Shown here piece after piece: positions 1 to 4,673 of a DNA stretch of 41,224 nt (position 1 is its first letter; each line of letters starts with the position of its first letter). A program made the translations under genes and the position numbers. This DNA comes from Burkholderiaceae bacterium (GTDB taxonomy: Bacteria; Pseudomonadota; Gammaproteobacteria; Burkholderiales; Burkholderiaceae): the NCBI GenBank assembly GCA_947374315.1, contig CANCBK010000011.1, positions 1-41,224 of the forward strand, written 5' to 3'. The notes beneath the pieces were generated by a model. That model ran no database searches. It was not told the DNA's origin and was given only the letters and a program-made list of their open reading frames with translations.

Positions 1-376
1 GAGCCCTTTGAGAGACTCGTTTAGAGCCAAACAACATAATTCCTAAAAAAGTTGCCTCAAGAAAGAATGCCGATAAAACTTCGTAGCCAAGTAAGGGTCC
101 TGCTATATTGCCTACCGTTTGCATATATCCAGGCCAGTTGGTTCCAAACTGAAAGCTCATCGTAATGCCACTGACAACACCAAGCGCAAAGGTTAAGGCA
201 AATATCTTGACCCAGAATTGATAGGCTTCGCTCCATACTGAGTCACCAGTTTTATTAAATTTAACTTTGAAATAAAAAAGCACCCATCCCAATGCAATCG
301 ATATCGTTGGGAAAAGAATATGAAAAGTCATATTCGAAGCAAATTGAATTCTGCTCAAAATAAGCGTATCAAGCAT
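1..376 (-). CDS. cydA: Cytochrome bd-type ubiquinol oxidase subunit I, N-terminal part
   Basis: The first 125 codons of a quinol oxidase subunit I are present; the rest lies beyond the left edge. The enzyme reduces O2 with quinol electrons in the inner membrane without pumping protons through a haem-copper centre. The N-terminus carries the family pattern of two hydrophobic helices, the His of the MTFHILFP stretch (equivalent to the haem b595 ligand near residue 19 in E. coli), the FQFGTNWPGYM motif, and FFLEATFLG, whose Glu matches the conserved proton-path Glu. The ATG is preceded by AAGAGGT about 6 nt upstream on the minus strand, which supports this start. Family assignment is firm. Whether it is the CydAB or the cyanide-insensitive CioAB form cannot be decided from this part. 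Confidence 0.9.
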   Translation of the reverse strand, partial: MLDTLILSRIQFASNMTFHILFPTISIALGWVLFYFKVKFNKTGDSVWSEAYQFWVKIFALTFALGVVSGITMSFQFGTNWPGYMQTVGNIAGPLLGYEVLSAFFLEATFLGIMLFGSKRVSQRA

Positions 377-626
377 TTTTTACCTCTTATTTTTAATGTA
401 TTTTTTATTATGCTCTTTACCATCTTGGCCCGCTGAGGCCAATTTAATAGTCTTCCCGTCAGCATGGTGTCTTAAATACAGGCGCTGATAGCTTTGAATG
501 AACGTCGCTTAAATAGGTGCCTGACCTTCAGAGGGAGTCAACTTGGGGCATTGTTTTAAACGACGTTATTTGTTAATTATCGCAATGGCTTTTAATTCGA
601 AAACCCTATATGCGTATAGATGAGAT

Positions 627-641
627 GTCCTTTTAAAGGAC
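627..641. promoter_or_regulatory. Perfect 7-1-7 dyad upstream of cydA, possible operator
   Basis: GTCCTTT-T-AAAGGAC is perfectly symmetrical and lies about 250 bp upstream of the cydA start. Its symmetry and length suit a dimeric regulator. I do not recognise the motif and the role is inferred. Confidence 0.25.
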
Positions 642-685
642 GTTTCGGTAAGCGACTATTTAATCGACGCTTAGGCTAAGGGATG

Positions 686-711
686 GCGAGAGCCAACTAC
701 AGAGCTCTCGC
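686..711. repeat. Inverted repeat, 8-bp stem and 10-nt loop
   Basis: GCGAGAGC and GCTCTCGC pair perfectly around a 10-nt loop. No long T-run follows directly on either strand, so a factor-independent terminator is only one option. It lies between the tRNA-fragment modules and cydA. Confidence 0.35.
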
Positions 712-830
712 ACATCTTCAAGGTCCCTTTTTCTCGAACCAGCGAAATATACCAAGCGTAATGGTAGTCATCCCCACCATCTTAGGACTCGCACACTCAA
801 CCATTGTTAATACAGTAGGAACATAAAACA

Positions 831-856
831 AAACCCCCACTTAAAAGTGAGGGTTT
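831..856 (-). terminator. Terminator-like hairpin after the outermost tRNA fragment
   Basis: AAACCC and GGGTTT pair, followed inward by one mismatch and a CACT/AGTG stem with a 4-nt loop. On the minus strand the hairpin is followed by a T-rich run (GGGTTTTGTTTTATG). It occupies the same position relative to the tRNA fragment at 862-892 as the terminator at 2159-2180 does to the intact tRNA-Phe, and would stop transcription from the glutathione S-transferase gene. Confidence 0.55.
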
Positions 857-861
857 CTGAG

Positions 862-892
862 ATTCTTGGCGACCCGGGGCAGAATCGAACCA
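862..892 (-). repeat. Diverged tRNA 3'-end fragment (copy C)
   Basis: 31 nt match the 3' end of the tRNA-Phe gene and its 3' flank (2185-2215) with three differences: it includes CCA, the 3' acceptor strand and part of the T loop. No tRNA body follows, so it is not a functional tRNA. It could be an old tRNA-Phe copy or the end of another tRNA. The T-stem partner is not conserved, so the match breaks near the T loop as in copy A. Confidence 0.6.
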
Positions 893-911
893 GGGTGGAG
901 GATGTCTGATC

Positions 912-1595
912 CTACATCTTTAGCCTTTCATTGCCTGGAAAGAGATTCTTTATGGACTCTTCATCGACCTCTGTCTTGAAAGTGAAATTGGTCTTAATGG
1001 CCTCCACTGCTTGAGCACTCGGCTTGGCATTAATCTCATCTAACAAACGCTTCACGCTAGGCAACTTATCCCAAGCACCTTCACCCAATACAAAAGGAAT
1101 TATCCTAGCCCAGCCCCAAACAGACATATCCACAATACTGTATTCACTGAGCATATAAGGCTGTTTAGAGAGGCGATCTTCAATTAATAACCAATGACGC
1201 CATGCCTAAAAATCATATCGATTGACCGCATATTCCTTGGGTTCTGGAGCAAAGTATTTGAAGTGAGCGGCTTGCCCACAATAGGGACCAATACCCGTTG
1301 CTACAAACATGAGCCATGAATACAGCTCAGCATGCGCCTGTGGCGTATTTGCCGGCATGAACTTACCAATCTTCTCGCCTAAGTACAGCATGATGGCGGT
1401 ACTATCAAAAACATGAATACCACCATCGACCAAAGCCGGCGTTTTACCATTGGGATTGATTGCCCTAAATTCTGGAGTGTGCTGATCGCCCTTGCGGGTA
1501 TCGGTCACAATAATTTCGTAAGGCGTATTGGTCTCTTCTAAATACAGAGCTACTTTTGCTGGATTGGGTGATGGGTGATAGTAGAGCTTGAGCAT
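912..1595 (-). pseudogene. Glutathione S-transferase interrupted by one in-frame amber codon
   Basis: A complete glutathione S-transferase frame of about 227 codons is broken only by TAG at 1206-1208. The first part begins MLKLYYHPSPNPAKVALYLE, the thioredoxin-like glutathione-binding domain, with NPNGKTPALVDGG and DSTAIMLYLGEK (cis-Pro loop and the glutathione-contacting DSTAI motif). After the stop the same frame continues AWRHWLLIEDRLSKQPYML, then the helical C-terminal domain to the stop at 912. The ATG at 1595 is preferred to an upstream TTG because family homology begins there. Either the gene is a recent pseudogene or the stop is read through or suppressed. The protein would be cytosolic and conjugate or reduce electrophiles with glutathione. 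It ends 19 nt from copy C and starts 37 nt after copy A of the tRNA-derived repeat. Confidence 0.8.
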
Positions 1596-1632
1596 ATTTT
1601 TATTCCTAGAGATGTTCGTTTTTAATAATAAC

Positions 1633-1695
1633 CACAAATGAAAAAAACACCCGAAGGTGGTTTTAGTGCTTCTTGGTGGCCCGGGGCGGAATCGA
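1633..1695 (-). repeat. tRNA-Phe 3'-end plus terminator repeat (copy A, truncated)
   Basis: This 63-nt segment matches 2149-2211 at 59 of 63 positions. It contains the last 22 nt of the tRNA-Phe gene (CCA, acceptor strand, T arm up to the T loop; 1674-1695) and the terminator hairpin that follows it. One difference (A for C at 1647) breaks a base pair of the hairpin stem. The tRNA body is absent. The arrangement resembles an attachment-site duplication. Confidence 0.85.
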
Positions 1696-1712
1696 TTAGG
1701 GCGTAGGAGTTC

Positions 1713-2111
1713 TCATCCTTGCGGAAAGTGCTCGATATGAACCTCACCTTGCCGCCCGAAATAGTTGACATACTTTCCAGCTATCCAAACGATGTATCCA
1801 ATACAGCCGGCAGACATCGTTAGCTTAATAAACTCAGGGTATCTAACCGCATCACTTTGAGCACCACGAATGGCTGAAACAACATCTTCTTTATTAAATG
1901 AACTTGGAATCTCAATTGAAGGTATTGCCATGGGAATAGTAAATGCCCCATTGCCTGGCAAATAATAAGTCGTAGATTGATTCCGATAGTCAGCGAAGTA
2001 GGACTCAACGCCAACCTCAATTAAGCGGCCCAATGCCTCTGGGAACGTTAACAAGCCAGCATGAGATTCACGAGCGCATTTTTCAATAACTTCTTTTGTA
2101 TTCGGATTCAT
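1713..2111 (-). CDS. DUF1398 family protein
   Basis: A 132-residue soluble protein recognisable as the DUF1398 (YbcV-like) family: an N-terminal helical part with AGLLTFPEALGRLIEVGVESY, a tyrosine-rich YYLPG segment, and the family's C-terminal signature AGCIGYIVWIAGKYVNYFGR followed by GEVHIEHFP. The family's biochemical function is unknown to me. The ATG at 2111 is preferred over the TTG two codons upstream because AAGG lies 6 nt before it. The gene sits alone between two copies of the tRNA-Phe 3'-end/terminator repeat: it starts 37 nt after copy B and stops 17 nt before copy A, which suggests it arrived as a unit. No transposase or integrase accompanies it. Confidence 0.8.
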   Translation of the reverse strand: MNPNTKEVIEKCARESHAGLLTFPEALGRLIEVGVESYFADYRNQSTTYYLPGNGAFTIPMAIPSIEIPSSFNKEDVVSAIRGAQSDAVRYPEFIKLTMSAGCIGYIVWIAGKYVNYFGRQGEVHIEHFPQG

Positions 2112-2148
2112 AAGCAACCTTAAATTGATAGCTTGAATTATCTCGCCT

Positions 2149-2211
2149 CACAAATGAAAAAACCACCCGAAGGTGGTTTTGGTAATTCTTGGTGGCCCGG
2201 GGCGGAATCGA
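2149..2211 (-). repeat. tRNA-Phe 3'-end plus terminator repeat (copy B, in the intact tRNA)
   Basis: This is the reference copy of the 63-nt direct repeat. It overlaps the 3' end of the functional tRNA-Phe gene (2190-2211) and its downstream terminator. It is 516 nt from copy A in the same orientation, with four mismatches. Confidence 0.85.
2159..2180 (-). terminator. Rho-independent terminator of tRNA-Phe
   Basis: On the minus strand AACCACC-TTCG-GGTGGTT forms a 7-bp stem with a UUCG tetraloop, extended by A-T pairs and followed by a T-run. It begins 10 nt after the CCA end of tRNA-Phe. Copy A (1643-1664) has the same hairpin with one stem mismatch. Confidence 0.85.
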
Positions 2212-2265
2212 ACCACCGACACAAGGATTTTCAATCCTCTGCTCTACCGACTGAGCTACCAGGCC
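2190..2265 (-). tRNA. tRNA-Phe (anticodon GAA)
   Basis: A 76-nt cloverleaf folds on the minus strand: acceptor GGCCTGG/CCGGGCC with one G-U pair, D arm with AGCTCAGTCGGTAGAGC, anticodon stem AGGAT/ATCCT with the loop carrying GAA, and T arm GGTGG-TTCGATT-CCGCC. The CCA is encoded. A TATAAT hexamer at 2276-2281 lies 10 nt upstream of the 5' end. Its 3' end has truncated copies at 1674-1695 and 862-892, which marks it as a probable integration target. Confidence 0.96.
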
Positions 2266-2275
2266 AAGAATTGGA

Positions 2276-2281
2276 ATTATA
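2276..2281 (-). promoter_or_regulatory. -10 element of the tRNA-Phe promoter
   Basis: A perfect TATAAT on the minus strand ends 10 nt before the mature tRNA 5' end, which predicts a leader of only a few nt. A good -35 hexamer at standard spacing is not evident. Confidence 0.5.
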
Positions 2282-2401
2282 AATGAAACTGGGGCTTAGC
2301 CCGAAAAAATAGGTTTACAGGGCCCACCCTTGAGAAAACCTTGTAAATCCTTGGACAGTGAGGATGCTTAATCCTGCAGGGCAGTGCTTTGCTTTTCCTG
2401 C

Positions 2402-2740
2402 TTATGCAGCTACGGCTTTAGTTAACAGTTTGGATAGGCTATCGTAATGTTTCATCGCTAACTTGGTAGGAGCCGCTTTCTTTTTTCTACCATCCATCTT
2501 GTCGGTTGTTAACTTTACATAGCCCATTGTGACAAGATTCTTTACCCTTCCATGCAAAGTGGCCTGCGAACCAATTTTGCTCAAATGTATTAAATCGCCA
2601 ACTAGGATTTCACGCCCTTGCGAATAGGCAAGCATTACTGCATCCAGCAACTGCTCTTCTGTAGCATCTAACTTCTTATTTGCGTCCAAGCCAGCTATTG
2701 CATCGATGAGGTTTAGAAAGCGGATATATGAATTATTCAT
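2402..2740 (-). CDS. Winged-helix DNA-binding protein, MarR-like
   Basis: A 112-residue protein with the layout of a small winged-helix regulator. An N-terminal helical segment is followed by ATEEQLLDAVMLAYSQGREI, a helix-turn-helix around LIHLSKIGSQATLHGRVKNL (residues about 50-70), and a wing with GYVKLTTDKMDGRKKK. The SQATLHGRVKNLVTMGYV stretch corresponds to the MarR-type recognition helix and first wing strand. No ligand-binding domain is present. A perfect 12-bp inverted repeat at 2789-2823, 48 nt upstream of the start, is a plausible operator. The ATG is the only sensible start. The target genes are unknown; the membrane protein upstream on the same strand is one candidate. Confidence 0.7.
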   Translation of the reverse strand: MNNSYIRFLNLIDAIAGLDANKKLDATEEQLLDAVMLAYSQGREILVGDLIHLSKIGSQATLHGRVKNLVTMGYVKLTTDKMDGRKKKAAPTKLAMKHYDSLSKLLTKAVAA

Positions 2741-2788
2741 TTTGGTTATTTAGCTTATTAGGAACAAGTTATCTTTGATGTTGATTTT

Positions 2789-2823
2789 ATTAATATCAAA
2801 CTACTACATGATTTGATATTAAT
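2789..2823. promoter_or_regulatory. Perfect 12-bp inverted repeat, candidate operator
   Basis: ATTAATATCAAA and TTTGATATTAAT are exact inverse complements separated by 11 nt. The right arm overlaps the stop codon of the membrane protein gene and the whole element lies directly upstream of the winged-helix gene. The arms are AT-only apart from one C/G and no T-run follows, so a binding site is more likely than a terminator. The two half-sites are about two helical turns apart, as a dimeric regulator would require. Confidence 0.55.
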
Positions 2824-3397
2824 TCTTTATTCCCTTAATAAAATTGATAATAATCAATTTATTCTTAACAATTAACATCGCCAAACATACAACTATGGCA
2901 TTACCAGCAAAATTGCTCATCACCGTTGTGAAGCCGCTATGAAATAAGCCGCCACTCATCTGCCCAATTGTTAGGGCGCTAACCACATAGGCGAATACAA
3001 ATCCGTTCACAATACTTGTTGCGGTAGCCAATACAACTATTTGGTAATACTGAAGATTTGACAAATCTCTATCCACCTTCATTAGCTTTAGCCCATACTC
3101 AACCACCAAATACAAAGCGAGAGTGACAGAGGCTGCGGCAAGCAACCAACTAGTTAATGGCTGCGAAGAATCTGTAAACATTAAGCGAGCGAAGATTGCC
3201 AATCCAGTTCCAAGCGCTCCACGCCACCTGAAAATTAAAACAGCAAAAAGCTTTATGCCAGCGGGAAGAAATAAAAAATAGGTGACGGAGCTATTTTTTA
3301 ATTGCGGAAGAAAATACATGGGCGCCACAAAAATCCAATACAGCGCAAATGAGATGGCAAGCTGAAGGAGGATGTTTTTAATATTATTCAGACACAC
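2819..3397 (-). CDS. Integral membrane protein with MASE1-like features
   Basis: A 192-residue hydrophobic protein with five or six predicted membrane segments (residues about 5-30, 38-58, 60-74, 80-103, 117-142 and 159-180). The FLPAGIKLFAVLIFRWRGALG stretch resembles the core of MASE1-type sensory membrane domains, which occur fused to signalling enzymes. Here no output domain follows, so it would be a free-standing membrane unit. The frame opens with GTG at 3397; an ATG one base upstream is in another frame and closes at once, so start choice is uncertain. It lies upstream of and co-directional with the winged-helix gene, with the inverted repeat between them. Function is not recognised. 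Confidence 0.6.
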   Translation of the reverse strand: MCLNNIKNILLQLAISFALYWIFVAPMYFLPQLKNSSVTYFLFLPAGIKLFAVLIFRWRGALGTGLAIFARLMFTDSSQPLTSWLLAAASVTLALYLVVEYGLKLMKVDRDLSNLQYYQIVVLATATSIVNGFVFAYVVSALTIGQMSGGLFHSGFTTVMSNFAGNAIVVCLAMLIVKNKLIIINFIKGIKN

Positions 3398-3468
3398 ATT
3401 CGTTATTTTTATCTAAGTAGATTATTGCAAATATTATCAACAATTGCTTATAGGGTTACCCCCCCGAA

Positions 3469-3495
3469 CCCCCATTAAGCAAGAATTTATGGGGG
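3469..3495. terminator. Hairpin downstream of the GDCCVxC remnant
   Basis: CCCCCAT and ATGGGGG pair exactly across a 13-nt loop. It lies 23 nt past the stop of the remnant at 3519 on the minus strand. The T-run is short, so it is only a possible terminator. Confidence 0.35.
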
Positions 3496-3518
3496 CAATT
3501 CCAGGATAGGGGCTTGCT

Positions 3519-3671
3519 TTACCCGCAACACCCCTTGCTTTCTTGTATTGGTGGGCAAGGCTCATCACCATAGATACAAAAGACACAGCAATCACCCGCT
3601 TTAGGTTTCAGTATTGCGTGGCATTGCTGACAGATAAGGCAGAGATGTTGGAAGTGCCCGCCTTCACCACT
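3519..3671 (-). pseudogene. Decayed GDCCVxC-domain cysteine-rich protein
   Basis: On the minus strand a 50-codon open frame ends in a recognisable C-terminus: CLICQQCHAILKPKAGDCCV, then FCIYGDEPCPPIQ and a final CCG. This is the signature of the small proteins named GDCCVxC domain-containing (seleno)proteins, normally about 70 residues with an N-terminal CPxC motif. Here the N-terminal third is missing: TAA stands at 3672-3674 in frame and no ATG, GTG or TTG lies between it and the conserved part. A neighbouring frame reads ALPTSLPYL just upstream, which may be the displaced MPT-D-A-C stretch and would point to a small deletion. Probably a pseudogene. The family's function is unknown to me; a metal- or thiol-related role is suggested only by the cysteines. 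Confidence 0.65.
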
Positions 3672-3679
3672 TTATAGAG

Positions 3680-3706
3680 AAAAATGCCCGCAAACAACTG
3701 CGGGCA
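3680..3706 (-). terminator. Rho-independent terminator of the 46-aa protein gene
   Basis: TGCCCGCA and TGCGGGCA form a perfect 8-bp stem with a 6-nt loop, followed on the minus strand by TTTTT. It lies 27 nt after the stop codon at 3733 and closes a monocistronic unit. Confidence 0.85.
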
Positions 3707-3732
3707 ATATGGAAGCTATGAAAGAATTATTT

Positions 3733-3873
3733 TTAATCAGCGCAGACTTGATTTAGATATCCAATGACGCCGTTTTGGGTAATGCCAATCTTACCCACTT
3801 CTAATGTCGAAGCACTTACAACACCCACAAATAATCCAACAATAAAACCTACAACCCAGTGTTGCATTGTCAT
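3733..3873 (-). CDS. 46-residue exported or membrane mini-protein
   Basis: ATG at 3873 is preceded by GGAGGTG at 5-nt spacing, a near-perfect ribosome binding site, and the frame runs 46 codons to TAA. The protein begins MTMQHWVVGFIVGLFVGVVS and continues ASTLEVGKIGITQNGVIGYL to end NQVCAD. Residues 6-21 form one hydrophobic helix. VVSA followed by S could be a signal peptidase I site, leaving a peptide of about 25 residues; otherwise it is a single-pass anchor. A strong terminator follows at 3680-3706. The control signals are far better than chance, so I call it real although it is short and no family is recognised. A longer plus-strand frame over the same bases is taken as its antisense shadow. 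Confidence 0.75.
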   Translation of the reverse strand: MTMQHWVVGFIVGLFVGVVSASTLEVGKIGITQNGVIGYLNQVCAD

Positions 3874-3877
3874 TTTT

Positions 3878-4105
3878 CACCTCCATCAGTTAGCCAGTAG
3901 CGGTAAAGCAATACTGTGCTTGCGCGACAAAGAAAAACTTGTCCAATATCAACTTTTAATTTTATTAAGCTAGTACTTTAGTGTTAGTAGTGATTTTTAG
4001 TACTAAAAACCGCTGTAGATATTTAAATTATGAGGGCACAAAAATTGACTCCCCAGCCTGCAAATAAAGTAAGTGCGAATAATCTATTATAATTATTGTA
4101 ATTAA
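3878..4105. other. Divergent intergenic region
   Basis: This stretch separates the minus-strand mini-protein gene from the plus-strand lipoprotein gene and must hold both promoters. An AT-rich segment near 3988-4010 contains two AGTACT palindromes, one within TTTAGTACTAAAAA, which may be operator half-sites. No gene is seen. Confidence 0.35.
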
Positions 4106-4513
4106 ATGAGAGATGTTGAAATTTCTAAACTACTATTACTCCCCCTGTTGGCAGGCGTCTTATTTGCTTGTTCTAAAGCCGATGGCAATTTAACGCTGTC
4201 TTGCTATGGCACCCTGCTTTCCTCCATTAGCAACAATGAGCCAGACATTTCCAAAATCACCCGTAACTACAAATTTGCTAATGACCAATTTAGTGGCTAT
4301 GAGTGCGTGAAAAAAGCAGATGCTATTAGCTGCAACTCCATAAGGGATGAGAATGGCACAAGGGAGCGCAAAAGAATTATTTACGACACGAAATCTTTAG
4401 TATTTGTCGAAAGCAGCATCGTTCTCAATCTAGTCAATCTTAGAGATATTGCCCAGAACACGATTTCTAAAAGCGAGTTTATAGGCACTTGTCAAAAACC
4501 CATCTTCCACTAA
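4106..4513 (+). CDS. Small putative lipoprotein of unknown function
   Basis: A 135-residue protein with a basic N-terminus, a hydrophobic stretch LLLLPLLAGVLFAC and a cysteine at residue 22 in a lipobox-like LFAC context (Phe at -2 is unusual). It would be lipidated and anchored in the envelope. The mature part has four further cysteines (in LSCYG, YECVK, ISCNS and GTCQK), compatible with two disulfides in the periplasm, and a charged REDENGTRERKR-like region. No family is recognised. The ribosome binding site is weak. It is one of only three plus-strand genes left of the origin and has no co-directional partner. Confidence 0.65.
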   Translation: MRDVEISKLLLLPLLAGVLFACSKADGNLTLSCYGTLLSSISNNEPDISKITRNYKFANDQFSGYECVKKADAISCNSIRDENGTRERKRIIYDTKSLVFVESSIVLNLVNLRDIAQNTISKSEFIGTCQKPIFH

Positions 4514-4673
4514 TTCTCTGAGATTTCTATAGGCTCTGCTGTGCTTTAGCCACCCTCTACCGCGTTCGCTCACCACCAAACGCTTTGGCGACATTGTCTT
4601 TTGGCTTTTTAATACGCCTAAGCATGCTTGCTGTAGGGCGCCTTAATCCTATAAAAGACTGTGGCGCCCAACC

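Larger units (their letters stand above)
377..911. other. Intergenic region upstream of cydA
   Basis: No convincing gene is seen in this 535-nt stretch. It should contain the cydA promoter, but I could not pick one sigma-70 site with confidence. Visible structure: a perfect 15-nt dyad at 627-641 (GTCCTTT, one base, AAAGGAC), an 8-bp perfect hairpin at 686-711, a terminator-like hairpin at 831-856 and a tRNA-like fragment at 862-892. A 28-codon minus-strand ORF (718-804) lacks a ribosome binding site and is not called. Confidence 0.5.

Noticed and set aside
718..804. Minus-strand 28-codon ORF upstream of cydA
   Set aside because: No ribosome binding site, no recognisable family and no terminator; its length is compatible with chance.
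3519..3674. Possibility that the GDCCVxC remnant is an intact selenoprotein gene
   Set aside because: The in-frame upstream stop is TAA, not TGA, and no selenocysteine insertion hairpin or start codon is evident.
3764..3973. Plus-strand frame of 69 codons over the mini-protein gene
   Set aside because: It has no ribosome binding site, reads as low-complexity Pro/Thr sequence, and is antisense to a minus-strand gene with very strong start and stop signals.
4576..4588. Hairpin CCAAA-CGC-TTTGG after the lipoprotein gene
   Set aside because: The stem is only 5 bp and no T-run follows, so it does not support a terminator call.
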